Shown: piece after piece, positions 1-10,400 of the stretch
Position numbering within the stretch: position 1 is the stretch's first letter
How the letters are laid out: every line of letters starts with the position of its first letter
DNA from: Methylomonas methanica
Lineage (GTDB): Bacteria; Pseudomonadota; Gammaproteobacteria; Methylococcales; Methylomonadaceae
Direction: 5' to 3'
Length of the DNA: 64,000 bases
NCBI RefSeq assembly: GCF_001644035.1
Contig: NZ_LUUG01000082.1
Span: forward strand, 177,231-241,230
Position numbers and translations under genes: made by a program
The notes under the pieces: model-generated
Databases searched by the model: none
What the model saw: only the letters and a program-made list of their open reading frames with translations
What the model was told of the DNA's origin: nothing

Positions 1-428
1 TAGCAGTTACTAAAACCCAGCGACGCCAAAGCCAAGCAACAACTCGACGCTCAGGCAATCGAAGATTCGGCGACTGAAAAAGGATCTCCGCTGCTTTGCG
101 AAGAGGAACGACAAGGGCTGGCAACGGGAAAAGATTAATCTGGGCTATCACCTTCCGGCAAAACCCTGGCTGTTGCGTTAAGAAATTATTGTTGCTATTG
201 GACTTATCGTGAGGTCACCGGCCGGCTAAATTCCGCCTACCAATCGGTGCGAACCAGCAAGGGATTGAAATGCGATGAAAAGTGTTCCGCCAAGGAAATT
301 GTGATACGCGCTCAGGCTTCGCCTACCGAATAGTGTACTGTCTCATTCCTCCCCGGCTTACTCCGTGTTCCAGAACAAGCCGAAGATGACCGTCAGGCAA
401 CGCTCGCTGCCTGGCCCGACAAAGAGAC
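1..428. other. gene-poor stretch with possible decayed coding remnants
   Basis: No complete gene is visible. On the plus strand a frame open from about 14 to 181 has no start codon and ends in a basic, coding-like peptide (contains LKKDLRCFAKRN and YHLPAKPWLLR). A second frame, 181-333, begins as the first ends and is also without a start. Two short open frames in different phases beside an intact transporter gene look like a decayed or frameshifted gene, perhaps of mobile origin, but I recognise no family. A weak hairpin (392-399 with 408-415) lies just past the SulP gene and has no T-run. Confidence 0.3.
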
Positions 429-1988
429 TTAATGTCCGGAAGAGGATGTCGGACAGGAAACGCTAAAGCCCTGAATTTCTACCGCGACATTACGATCCGT
501 CGCAGCCTGCAAGAAATCGGCTATGGTTTCCATAATATCCAGATCGATAAATTGCGCTTTGGTACCGTCGATCAATAAGTCGCTGTCATCGGGTACTTGA
601 TCCAGATACTTACGCAGCAAAGCCTTGTTCAAAAACGAAACGTCCTTATGCAAACGCAACAGGTAATGCGGACCGTGCTGGGTCAAAGTGATTGCTGCAT
701 GGAAATTGGCTTTCAATACAAAGAAGAAACCGCAAGCCATCCCAATGGCAATACCCAGCAACAAGTCAGTGAATAAAATCGCCACAACGGTAATCGCAAA
801 CGGCGCGAACTGATTCCAGCCCTTCCGATAAAACTCCACGAACAATGCCGGCTTGGCTAGTTTGTAGCCCGTTTGCAGCAGAATCGCCGCCAAACAGGCC
901 AGCGGAATCATATTCAAGTATTTCGCGAAAAACAGCACGCTGACCAACAGCAAGACACCGTGGAAAAACGACGCGATTCTGGTTTGGCCGCCGGCATTGA
1001 TATTGGCGGAACTACGCACGATCACTGCGGTAATCGGTAGGCCGCCCATCAATCCGCTGACCATATTGCCCAGGCCCTGAGCCTTTAGTTCCCGATTGGT
1101 CGGCGCAACGCGTTTGTGCGGGTCCAATTTATCGACCGCCTCTATACTCAGCAGCGTTTCCAGACTGGCGATAATCGCAATGGTCACCGCCACGCTGTAA
1201 ATTTTCGGATTGCTGAAATAACTGAAATCCGGCAGACGCAATTGATTGATAAAGTTGGCGGTACTCCCCAACTCGGGAAGCGATACCAAGTGCTTTTCGC
1301 CAATGATCATATCGGGCGCAAAATGCAGTGCCAGGGCGTTGAAACTGACACCCCAAATAACGGCCAGCAACGGACCGGGAATCAGCTTTAAAAGTTTGAA
1401 TTGCTTGATAAATCCGGAGTCCCAGACGATCAAGATCAATAGTGCCACGGCGCTGACAATGGTAACGCCGGGGGTAAATGCTTCCAAGGCCTCCGACAAT
1501 TCAAAGAAGCTCGATTCGGCGCTCTCTTGCATATAACTTTCATCGCCTTCGAAACTAGTATCGTAACCAGTGGCGTGCGGCGTTTGCTTGATAATCAAAA
1601 TCAAGCCAATCGCTGCCAGCATGCCTTTAATCACCGAAGCCGGAAAAAATGCGCCAATCACGCCGGCTTTCAAAAAGCCCAGCACTATTTGCAAGCCGCC
1701 GGCCAGCACTACACTCAGCAAAAAACCGCCGAAGCCACCCAAGGTTTCGATGGCTTCAAAGACAATAACCGTCAATCCGGCCGCCGGTCCCGAAACGCTT
1801 AATTGCGAGCCGCTGGCCCAGGAAACCAGAATACCGCCAACCAAGCCGGCAATAATCCCTGAAAACAACGGCGCGCCGGACGCTAACGCAACCCCTAGGC
1901 ATAACGGTAAAGCCACCAGAAAGACCACGATGCCGGCCGGTAAGTCCTGGTGCAGATGTTTCATGTAAGAATTCAATTGAGATGTCAT
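429..1988 (-). CDS. SulP-family inorganic anion transporter (probable bicarbonate)
   Basis: Membrane anion transporter of the SulP family, 519 residues, the usual length. The N-terminal two thirds is a run of hydrophobic helices including the family-typical SVSGPAAGLTVIVFEAI segment. The last ~90 residues form a STAS domain (LIDGTKAQFIDLDIMETIADFL). It lies 32 bases downstream of a beta-carbonic anhydrase gene on the same strand and behind a DabA/NuoL/NuoM block. This makes bicarbonate the most likely substrate, with sodium or proton coupling, as in BicA-type SulP proteins. Substrate is inferred from context; sulfate or another anion cannot be excluded from sequence alone. Confidence 0.85.
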   Translation of the reverse strand: MTSQLNSYMKHLHQDLPAGIVVFLVALPLCLGVALASGAPLFSGIIAGLVGGILVSWASGSQLSVSGPAAGLTVIVFEAIETLGGFGGFLLSVVLAGGLQIVLGFLKAGVIGAFFPASVIKGMLAAIGLILIIKQTPHATGYDTSFEGDESYMQESAESSFFELSEALEAFTPGVTIVSAVALLILIVWDSGFIKQFKLLKLIPGPLLAVIWGVSFNALALHFAPDMIIGEKHLVSLPELGSTANFINQLRLPDFSYFSNPKIYSVAVTIAIIASLETLLSIEAVDKLDPHKRVAPTNRELKAQGLGNMVSGLMGGLPITAVIVRSSANINAGGQTRIASFFHGVLLLVSVLFFAKYLNMIPLACLAAILLQTGYKLAKPALFVEFYRKGWNQFAPFAITVVAILFTDLLLGIAIGMACGFFFVLKANFHAAITLTQHGPHYLLRLHKDVSFLNKALLRKYLDQVPDDSDLLIDGTKAQFIDLDIMETIADFLQAATDRNVAVEIQGFSVSCPTSSSGH

Positions 1989-2020
1989 TGGTTTACCCAG
2001 TCGTTACGAAAATCCGGATG

Positions 2021-2653
2021 CTAGTCGGCATAGCGGTAAATCGGATTGATTTGCGTGTTGTGGTCGAGTTTGATCAATTCGCTAATCAAGCCGTCGTTCA
2101 GACCGTATACCCAGCCATGAAGGGTGGGTTTGTGCCCATGTTTCCAGGCGGACTGAATGATCGAGGTATGAGCTAGGCGATAAACTTGCTCGACGATATT
2201 CAGCTCGATCAGACGATCAGTTTTTTTCTCCGGAGGAATAGACTCAAGCTCTTCCTGATGAAAACGGTATACATCTTTAATGTGCAGCAACCATTTATTG
2301 GTGATAACCAGATCGGACTTTTGCGGCTGCAAGGCCGCTTTCACACCGCCGCAGCCGTAATGGCCGCAAACGATAACGTGCTTAACTTTTAAGACCGAGA
2401 TGGCATATTGCACGACGCTCAGGCAATTGAAATCGGTGGTAATAACCTGATTGGCAATATTGCGATGTACAAAAATTTCGCCGGGTTTGGCGTTGACAAC
2501 TGTCTCCGCCGGCACTCGGCTATCCGAGCAGCCTATCCATAAAAAATCGGGCTTTTGCTCTTTGGCCAGCTGGATAAAAAACTCCGGGTCTTTTCTACTG
2601 ATCTCTTCCGACCAGGCTTTGTTCTCGAGCAGTAATTTCGTAGGTGTAATCAT
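2021..2653 (-). CDS. can: beta-class carbonic anhydrase
   Basis: Cytoplasmic zinc enzyme interconverting CO2 and bicarbonate. The 210-residue protein keeps all beta-class ligands: Cys42, Asp44 and Arg46 in GCSDSRVPAE, and His98 and Cys101 in CGHYGCGG. The ATG is preceded by AAGGAC. About 150 bases separate it from the upstream NuoM-like gene, so it may have its own promoter, but both read the same way and SulP follows at once. With SulP and DabA next door it probably balances the internal bicarbonate/CO2 pool for carboxylations (for example PEP or acetyl-CoA carboxylase), since no RuBisCO is in view. Confidence 0.93.
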   Translation of the reverse strand: MITPTKLLLENKAWSEEISRKDPEFFIQLAKEQKPDFLWIGCSDSRVPAETVVNAKPGEIFVHRNIANQVITTDFNCLSVVQYAISVLKVKHVIVCGHYGCGGVKAALQPQKSDLVITNKWLLHIKDVYRFHQEELESIPPEKKTDRLIELNIVEQVYRLAHTSIIQSAWKHGHKPTLHGWVYGLNDGLISELIKLDHNTQINPIYRYAD

Positions 2654-2801
2654 AATGGGTGTCCTTATTTTTTATAACTATGCGTTCTAGGGCGTGTCCG
2701 GAATTGATTGTTCAAAAAAGTATGTCTTTACCGGCAATACTATATCGAATCGAAACTATATAGCAATTGCTTTGCGATCTAAATCTAGGCTAAAGCGAAA
2801 G

Positions 2802-4373
2802 TTATATCGACCCATCGCTCGGTACACCTAAAATTGCGGTTTTCTGCGTGTGTTTCGATTCCGTTGTCACCTGAGGAACCGCCATGCTTAATCGCTGCCA
2901 CCAGGACTGCAAACTGGTTTCTTGCCAGGACAACAGCCATTGCGGATAAAGGCCTATCATCAATACCAGCAGCACCGGCACGACCAGCAGCGCCAACTCG
3001 CGGGGACGCAGATCCTGGGCTTTGGCTACGCTGTCGTGCACAACCGGACCGAAGAATGCTCGTCTGACAAAACCCAACAGATACGCCGCACCCAATACCG
3101 CGCCGAATAATGCCACCATCGCCAGTGCCGGATAAGCCTGCAAAGCGCCGAGAATCATCAGTAATTCCGCCGGGAAGCCATTGGTGCCGGGTACGCCGAT
3201 GCTGGACAGCACAAATACAAAAAATAATACGGTCAGGCGCGGCATGGGTTTGGCCAAGCCGCCGAGATGAACCAGGTCGGTACTACCCAAGCGTTGCTGG
3301 ATCATACCGGCGAGCAGCATCAAGCTACCGGCGACGATGCCGAAATTCAGCAACTGCATCACCGCGCCTTGCAAACCTTGCAGATTAAAAGCGGCGATGC
3401 CGACAATGACCAGACCGACATGGCTGATGCTGGAATAGGCCAGCAAGCGGCGCAGATTGGTTTGCTGCAACGCAATCAAAGCCCCGTAAATCAGTGTCAC
3501 CGCACCCAGTATCGCCAACAGCCAGCGATGCTCCAAGGCCGCTTGCGGCGCCAGCGGTATCGCAAAACGGATAATCCCGTAAACACCCAGCTTCAAACCA
3601 ACCAGCAAGGCGCTTAGAAACGCCGGCGCCTCAATGGCCGTAGTCGGCAGCCAGGTGTGAAACGGTAGCAACGGCGCTTTTACGGCAAACCCCAAAAAGA
3701 GTAACAGAAAGATCAGGCCCTGCGCTGAGTCGGGTATCGGCGTATTGAGTAAAACCGGCAAACTGAAAGCCAAATCCTGCGGAATTGCTCCCCCGGTATA
3801 GTGCGCGTGATTAATCGCCAGCAAAATGATCCCGAACAATATGGGCACACCGCCGAATAACATATACAAGGTATATTTCATCGCCGCGTACCGCCGTTCG
3901 GCACCGATGCCCCATAAGCCGATCAAAAAGAAAATCGGCGGCAAGGTCAGCTCCCAAAACAGGAAAAACAAGGCCAAATCCAACGCGGTGAACACGCCGA
4001 TAGTCACGCTTTCCAGGGCCAGCATCAGCGCCAACTGAAAGCGGTTTAAATGCCGCACGCTATTCCAGCTTGCCAGCAGAGCCATCAGGGTCAGCAGGGC
4101 TGTCATCGGTAAAAACAATATCGAAATACCGTCTACGCCGAGTTGATAATGGATATTAAGTCCGGGTATCCAGGGATAGTCTTCCAGTAACTGAAAATCG
4201 TCGCGCGCGGTATCGAAAACCCAAGCCGCGGCAACGGTAAACAGCAATTCCACGGCGGCAACCAGCAATGCCCCGCGCTTAGCTAATTCGCTATCCTGGA
4301 TAAACGCCAGCGACAACGCCCCCAATAACGGCCAGGCCAGACACAAGGACAGCAATGGCAAACTATCAGTCAT
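2802..4373 (-). CDS. NuoM-like antiporter-type subunit of the DAB-type cluster (last of three)
   Basis: Polytopic membrane protein of the proton-conducting complex I / Mrp antiporter family, 523 residues and about 14 hydrophobic segments. It keeps the family's membrane glutamate (LFWELTLPPIFFL) and lysine (FAVKAPLLPFHTWLP), both needed for ion translocation in NuoM. Its start overlaps the end of the preceding NuoM-like gene by 8 bases, so translation is coupled. No other complex I genes (nuoA-K, nuoN) are present, so it is unlikely to belong to respiratory complex I. I infer a role as an ion-conducting partner of DabA/DabB in energised inorganic-carbon uptake. Confidence 0.85.
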   Translation of the reverse strand: MTDSLPLLSLCLAWPLLGALSLAFIQDSELAKRGALLVAAVELLFTVAAAWVFDTARDDFQLLEDYPWIPGLNIHYQLGVDGISILFLPMTALLTLMALLASWNSVRHLNRFQLALMLALESVTIGVFTALDLALFFLFWELTLPPIFFLIGLWGIGAERRYAAMKYTLYMLFGGVPILFGIILLAINHAHYTGGAIPQDLAFSLPVLLNTPIPDSAQGLIFLLLFLGFAVKAPLLPFHTWLPTTAIEAPAFLSALLVGLKLGVYGIIRFAIPLAPQAALEHRWLLAILGAVTLIYGALIALQQTNLRRLLAYSSISHVGLVIVGIAAFNLQGLQGAVMQLLNFGIVAGSLMLLAGMIQQRLGSTDLVHLGGLAKPMPRLTVLFFVFVLSSIGVPGTNGFPAELLMILGALQAYPALAMVALFGAVLGAAYLLGFVRRAFFGPVVHDSVAKAQDLRPRELALLVVPVLLVLMIGLYPQWLLSWQETSLQSWWQRLSMAVPQVTTESKHTQKTAILGVPSDGSI

Positions 4374-5907
4374 GGTGCGGGCCGTTCATGTGGTGGCTAT
4401 GGTGTTCCGGATAATGTTCGCCGATTTCCTTGGCTTCCTGATCGATATACTTCAGCCAGGGCGTGGTGTAAAAACCGGTGCCTATCAGCAGGCCGCAGAT
4501 GGTCACGGCGATAATGCGCTCCTTAACCACCGGATGGTGAATGCTGCCGTAAGGCTCGACGAAGCGCTTGGGGTGGGCGATGAATAGTCTCTGAAACGCC
4601 CAAAGCAGAAAAGCCGCGCCCAGCACGTTGCCCAGCAAAATCGCGATTGCAATATACCAGCCGTGTTCCTCGATGGTACCTTCGATCAGCAAATGCGCCG
4701 CGTCGAAACCCGGTGTGCCGGGCATGACCATGGTGCTGAGCGCGGAAATCAAAAACAGTAAGGCGATAGTCGAATTGGTTTCGAACAAACCGCCCAAGCG
4801 CGGCAGGAAGGCGGTGCGGGTGCGCTCGTAAATCAAACCGATACTGAACAGCATGCCGGCCGTCGCCAGACCATACGCTATCGACAGCAGAATGCTGCCT
4901 TCCAGGGCAAAATCGTTGAAGGAGAACACACCTATCGCCAACATGCCGGTATGACTAATCACCGCAAACGCCAGCAATCGCCGCATATTGATTTGCATCA
5001 ACGCCAGCAGGGCACCGTAAAAAATGCCGATCAAGCCCAAATCGACGACAAAATGCACCCATTGCTCGGCGGCGCCCGGCACCAACGGCAAGATGAAACG
5101 AATCAAGGCGTAAATGCCCAGCTTCAAGCCGGTCAAAAAAATCGCCGCGCTGGCGGCGGTGCCGTGTTCGGCCAGCAAGGGCAGCCAGGCATGAAACGGA
5201 AACAAGGGCATGCGTACCGCAAAGCCGAAAAACAGCAGGATAAATATCAGGGTTTCGTTAGGAATTGCCAGATTGTGGTGCTTCAAGGTCAGCCAATCGA
5301 AACTCAGATCCATGCCGTTTTGCGCCAGTCCAAAGCTCAACAACACAAAACCGGCCAGGCTCATCGCCAGACCGGACAGCCAGTATTGCAATACCGATTT
5401 CACCACCTGGTTACGCTGCTTACCGGTACCGGCAAATACCGTCAATAACACCACCGGCACCAGCTCCAGCAAACACCAGAACCAGAATTGCAGGGTGTTT
5501 AGCGCGGCAAACGCGCCGATTAAAATGCCTTGATAGGCCAACAGGCAGGCAATGAACAAACGGTCTTGGCGATGCCGGGTGATCATGGTGTAGACCAAGG
5601 CCAGCAAGCCTAAAATCGCCGTTAAGGGAATAAACAGAATATTGGTACCGTCCACCCCGACCCGATAATTCATCCCAAACAGCTGGAAATGTTCGGCAAG
5701 GTGGATGCCGGGCGTTTCCGCATCGAATATCAGCAATAAATAAATGCTGAGCACCACGTTCAGCAGCGCGCCGCCGAAGGCCAACCGCACACTGTAAATG
5801 GGCTTAGCGAACACCACCGCCAACATGGCCAACAGCGGCACCAGGGTCAACACCGTCAATAGCGGCACCGCCGCCACTACGTGCCAGAAAACAATAGGGG
5901 TATTCAT
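4366..5907 (-). CDS. divergent NuoM-like subunit of the DAB-type cluster (second of three)
   Basis: Membrane protein of the same complex I antiporter-like family, 513 residues, with a His-rich cytoplasmic tail (EHHSHHMNGPHHD). It differs at the two hallmark sites. The FWE motif reads FWCLLELVP, so the glutamate is shifted by three positions, and the broken-helix lysine is arginine (GFAVRMPLFPFHAWLP). It overlaps the NuoL-like gene upstream by 4 bases and the next NuoM-like gene by 8, placing it firmly in the operon. It may be structural, or conduct ions differently from its two paralogues. The His-rich tail could bind metal; this is speculation. Confidence 0.82.
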   Translation of the reverse strand: MNTPIVFWHVVAAVPLLTVLTLVPLLAMLAVVFAKPIYSVRLAFGGALLNVVLSIYLLLIFDAETPGIHLAEHFQLFGMNYRVGVDGTNILFIPLTAILGLLALVYTMITRHRQDRLFIACLLAYQGILIGAFAALNTLQFWFWCLLELVPVVLLTVFAGTGKQRNQVVKSVLQYWLSGLAMSLAGFVLLSFGLAQNGMDLSFDWLTLKHHNLAIPNETLIFILLFFGFAVRMPLFPFHAWLPLLAEHGTAASAAIFLTGLKLGIYALIRFILPLVPGAAEQWVHFVVDLGLIGIFYGALLALMQINMRRLLAFAVISHTGMLAIGVFSFNDFALEGSILLSIAYGLATAGMLFSIGLIYERTRTAFLPRLGGLFETNSTIALLFLISALSTMVMPGTPGFDAAHLLIEGTIEEHGWYIAIAILLGNVLGAAFLLWAFQRLFIAHPKRFVEPYGSIHHPVVKERIIAVTICGLLIGTGFYTTPWLKYIDQEAKEIGEHYPEHHSHHMNGPHHD

Positions 5908-7481
5908 CGGTATCCCAGCGCTACCATCAAGGTGATCAACACAAACAACGCCAGATAGCGCGGCTGTAACAATAATTGCTCGAAACGGTTGGCAGCCTGG
6001 CCCAGACGCCGGCCGAATCGAATCGAATCGCGGCCGATGCCGCGCAGAATAAAGTGATATTCAAACCAATTAAGTAGGGCTGCCGTCCACTGCGCCAGTT
6101 TGCCGGCCAGACCGCTGCCTTGCGCGAAACTGTCTTCCTGGCTGTCGAGGTTGGCGCCCATTTTTTGTTCTTCCCATTGCGCTAAGGACGACACTGCCCT
6201 GATCGCCGGTGCCGGCGCGCCCAAGGCCTTATCGACTATGTGTTCGTCGATATACCTTACATCCTTGGCCAAGCGCAGAACCGGTTTCACCAACAGCCAA
6301 TCCATGGCCGGCTCCAGCCAGCCGCGCTGCAAGGAAGCAATAAATGCCCAACGGCAATTCGCCAGCGCCGGTGCCACTGGTTGGATCGGTTGACCGTGGG
6401 TATTGTGCAGAATAGACGGGGCGGTTAGTAGCAAATAGCAACGCACCACGGCATGCGCGCACAGATGCCAAGCCGCCAAAGTCCAAAAGCCCAAGCCGCA
6501 TTCAGCAAACATCAAACCCAGTTGCGCGGAGGTGGCAAAGATTTGCGAGCTTTTAATATCGGTCTGGCTCAAGCCTACCCAATAGCTATAAATCGCCGTC
6601 AACGCGCCGATCACAGTCAACAAAGACATCGCCAGCGGTGCCTGCATAAACAGGGGCTCTAACTGGATAATCAAAAACACGCCGGCATGGATCATGGCCC
6701 CGCCGTAGAAAATGGCGCTGGACGGCGTCGGCCCTTCCATCGCCCGCGCCAGCCAGGGCGTGAACGGAATTTGCGCGGACTTGGCAAATGCCGCTACGGC
6801 AAAACTCAAGGCCAGCAAAGTGGCGTCGCCAGGCTCCAGATCCGCCGCGCTAAGGTTAATAGTCTGCCAGTCGGCATTTTCCAGCCAGGCCAAAGCCAAG
6901 CAAATGGCCAGAATAAAACCGCCGTCGCCGATGCGATTGGTCACAAACACCCGCGTGGCATTATGCGCGGCAATGGGGCGGTCGTAGGCATAGGCAATCA
7001 GCCAGTAAGAACAAACCCCGGCGATCTCCCAGGCAATAAAGGTAAACACCGCATTGCCGGATAACACCAACAGCAGCATCGCCGCCGCAAATAGATTCAG
7101 GATGAAAAAGAAGCGGTGGAAACCGGCCTCGCGGTGCAGGTAATTCACCGAGAAACGTATCGCCACCAGCAGCAGCAAGGAAAACAAACTCGCCAAAACC
7201 AGATTGAAGCCTCCGGTGGCTAGTGTGTAGTCTACGGTCAGCGTGCCGCTGCGCAGCCAGGCACCGTAAGACACAGAGTCGGGAAGCAGGCCGGATAAAT
7301 CGGCTATCAATAAACCTAAGGCCGTCAGCACTGACAGGCCGATGGCGGTCAAGGCCAGCCGGGCGGTGGTTTTCTCGCCGGCCTCGCCGTCGATAATCCT
7401 GCAAAAATGCAGGCCACCTATCAGCAGCGCGGCCAATAACGGAAACAAGGGAATCAAAGTTGCGTAGGCTGCCATAATCAC
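5904..7481 (-). CDS. dabB: NuoL/DabB-like antiporter subunit
   Basis: NuoL-type membrane protein, 525 residues. Family marks are FIAWEIAGVCSYWLI with the conserved glutamate, NRIGDGGFILAI, and AKSAQIPFTPWLARAMEGPT with the conserved lysine. The later HAxxK lysine of NuoL is replaced (AHAVVRCYLL). In DAB systems DabB is a NuoL-like protein that pairs with DabA and feeds it the ion gradient. This gene starts inside the end of dabA with a 4-base ATGA overlap, the expected dabA-dabB arrangement. Identification as DabB rests on that adjacency plus family membership; the symbol is by analogy. Confidence 0.82.
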   Translation of the reverse strand: MIMAAYATLIPLFPLLAALLIGGLHFCRIIDGEAGEKTTARLALTAIGLSVLTALGLLIADLSGLLPDSVSYGAWLRSGTLTVDYTLATGGFNLVLASLFSLLLLVAIRFSVNYLHREAGFHRFFFILNLFAAAMLLLVLSGNAVFTFIAWEIAGVCSYWLIAYAYDRPIAAHNATRVFVTNRIGDGGFILAICLALAWLENADWQTINLSAADLEPGDATLLALSFAVAAFAKSAQIPFTPWLARAMEGPTPSSAIFYGGAMIHAGVFLIIQLEPLFMQAPLAMSLLTVIGALTAIYSYWVGLSQTDIKSSQIFATSAQLGLMFAECGLGFWTLAAWHLCAHAVVRCYLLLTAPSILHNTHGQPIQPVAPALANCRWAFIASLQRGWLEPAMDWLLVKPVLRLAKDVRYIDEHIVDKALGAPAPAIRAVSSLAQWEEQKMGANLDSQEDSFAQGSGLAGKLAQWTAALLNWFEYHFILRGIGRDSIRFGRRLGQAANRFEQLLLQPRYLALFVLITLMVALGYR

Positions 7482-10400
7482 GCAACTCCCATTAATTCAG
7501 GCTGCTTAATCAGCATCGGCGCCACCGGCTGGGTTTCGTCGCGGTAACAATCCGGGGAGTTGTCCCTTAGCGGCAGCTCGATGTCGCCGGGCTGCCAACG
7601 CACAAAGCCGACGCCGCGCTGAAATACAAATATCTCGCCGCTGTCAGGATCTTTGGCGCTGAGATGCACCCAGCCGCCGCCTATCAGTTCTCGCAGGCTT
7701 TCCTGCCGGCCATAAATTTGCTCCAGCACCGCGGTTTTGGCCTCGACGATGATTTGTAAGCGCATTGCTTCGTGAATCTCCACCATCTGCAAAGGCAAAC
7801 CTGTGCGCAAGTCGCTACCCGCGCCTTCCATTACCCCAAACAAGCCGGTCACGTTGTGCGGAATTTTAGTGCCGCAACCGAGCCGATCGTTATTCACTGT
7901 GGAAAAATAATATTCCAGGTTAATCCCGGCACCGACCGGACCGGCAGTAAGCAGAATATTTTCCAAAATGGTGCCATCGGCGTCTTGGGTCGGATCGTAG
8001 GAAATCAGGAACAAGCGCCGATCGAAAAACACGCCCTGAGTCGCGGAGCGCCGACCGATAAAGGCAGCGGCATTGGTAGCATGGCCGAATTCGGGTCGTA
8101 CTTGGCTCAAATCGACGGCGCGATTTTCCACATGCAATAAGGCCGCCTGCGCTGTGCGCGGATAACCGGACGAAGCAAAGCGGCGACACCGTTCGGCAGC
8201 AGCGCTGCGGTCAGCCTCGGCTAAGGCATTCTGAACCTGCTGTAAAGACGACTGCATGTGCTCCGGCACTTGATCCAGATCGTACCAGCTGATCAAATCG
8301 CTGCAGGTATCGTGCTGCGCACCGATAAACCAGGTGTCTTCGGGAATTTCGATGCCGGCGGCTCTTAACAGATCGCGCACTTCCCGGCGATTCGCCATCG
8401 CCGCAAACACCCGCGCATTCGGACCTCCGCGGCGTCCACCGCATGCGCCGCAATCATGAGCGGCTTCGTGAGGATTATTCTGGCTGGTGGAGCCGTGCCC
8501 TAGAATCGCCACGACTCGGGCAAAGCCGTAAGTCAAACCGGTGGTTCTCAGGAACTGCGCCACCCGATCGGCCTGCTCCTGGTCTGTGAAGCCTAGCGTC
8601 AGTCCGGCAGACGCGGCGTGTTCATTATCTGTCGCAGTAAAATGTAAATGTGTCGGCACCGCCGGCACCATTAGGGCTTGCCAGCCATGCTCCAATCGGC
8701 GCTGCCAACTCGGCAACAAGCTTTTGGCCAGCAAACGCCATAATTTCACTGGCGCTAAAATATAAGTCAGCGGATATGCTCTCAGCAGACTGACGCGCAT
8801 GCCTTGGTAGAGCAAATAAGACAATTGGTTAGCCAACCTCAGGCCGCGCTTATGTCCGATCAACTGCTGTTCATGGCCGGGAATCGCGACTTCATCGACT
8901 TGATGCACCGGCGTGACAACCACTGGGCATAAAGGCGTGACGTGGTGATCATCCAGCGCTTTGTAATTCATCGCCACACCAAAAAATCCAGCGGCACCGA
9001 GGGTCTCGATGTGGGGGTTGAGTTCTTCCAAATGCCGGCGAAAGCTCTCCTCGCGCTCATCCATACAGAAAAAAACTTGCGCCGCGGGCCGGCTGTCACG
9101 TTTGGCCCAGCGTCCTCGGCCATGGTTGGCGTGCAGCGCTTGCAGCAGCGCTTGTTGATAATGACGTTCGTAGGCGGTCAGCCAAATCGTGTTGCGCTCG
9201 TGATCGCTTAAGGCATCGATAGTGTCCAAACAGGCCAATAGCTGCGCTTTGGGTAAATTCTGCATATCGCTGGCTCTGAAATCCAGCAGTTGGCAGACGC
9301 GATACAGCCGCCACCCCTGGTTATAAACACTTAGGGCCGAGGCAGCCAACGGGCTCAGTTGCCAAGTCCAAACTCGCTCCGCTAAGGTCTGCCAGGCCTG
9401 CTTGTCTCGCGGCACGTTGTCTAATAAAGCTTGCGCGGCTAGGGCCAGATACTCCGGCAAATGGCCCTGAAACAAGGCCTGCCTGACCGAAAACTCCGCC
9501 AGGTTTTTCGAAAAATAGCCGCGCAGTTTGTCCAGTTGCGCCTCGCAATGCCACTGTTGCCAACATACTTGCTGCGCGTAAAGCCGATCCAGGGTTAAGC
9601 GTATCGCCAGATAATCGGCCAATAAGGGCTTGGTTTCGTCATCCGCTTGATAATTCGGATGAGTTTCTCGCCAGTTGATCAAACCCGACCAACCCGGCAG
9701 TTCCAAGGCCAGTCTTTGCAAATACCCGGCCCAGTGTGGTTCGGGGATAGCCAGAGCCGCCAGCTGTTGGGCAATGGCGTCGATAGCGTCAGCGGGCAAT
9801 GCCGATGTAACCCCTTGCCAATCATTCAGTTCCTGAAACACCGGCTGCGCATCGTAGATCAAACTCTCGCGCCAGGCTTCGTACAAACCCAGCTCTTCCC
9901 GCTTGGGTAAACGCCAGGCCGCGAGCCCTTCGTCCAGCAAGGACGCGCACAAACGAATCAATTGCGGGCGTACCGTGTCGAGAAGATCCTTGCCGGTCAA
10001 AGCCAGCAACAAGCCGCGTAAAGTCAAGCTATCGCCCACGTCCGAAAACAGCTTGTTTAGGTTTTCCAGTTCGTTGCGGCGCATTTGCTGTTCAGCCCCG
10101 GCATCCGTCGAATCCGGCAGCCATTGCTGGATTTGCTCAGCGGACAGATCGAGTAAGTCTTCCGGATGCAAATCAAGCATCTGCAATCCCAATTTGCCCA
10201 GTAAGCCATGCCACAAAGCTCGAGTGGTTTCGCCCGTGGCGGAGGGTTTATCCAACACACCCAGTTCTCGCACCTGCCAGTCAAATTGTGCCGGCGTCAG
10301 GGCCTGCAAATCGTTTAACAGGCTCAGTCGGTAAAGCATATGGCGAGTGATGGTCTTACCATTGACGCTGCAAACCGCGGCTTCCAACGCCGCCCCATAC

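Noticed and set aside
392..415. Intrinsic terminator after SulP
   Set aside because: Short stem with wobble and no T-run on the transcribed strand.
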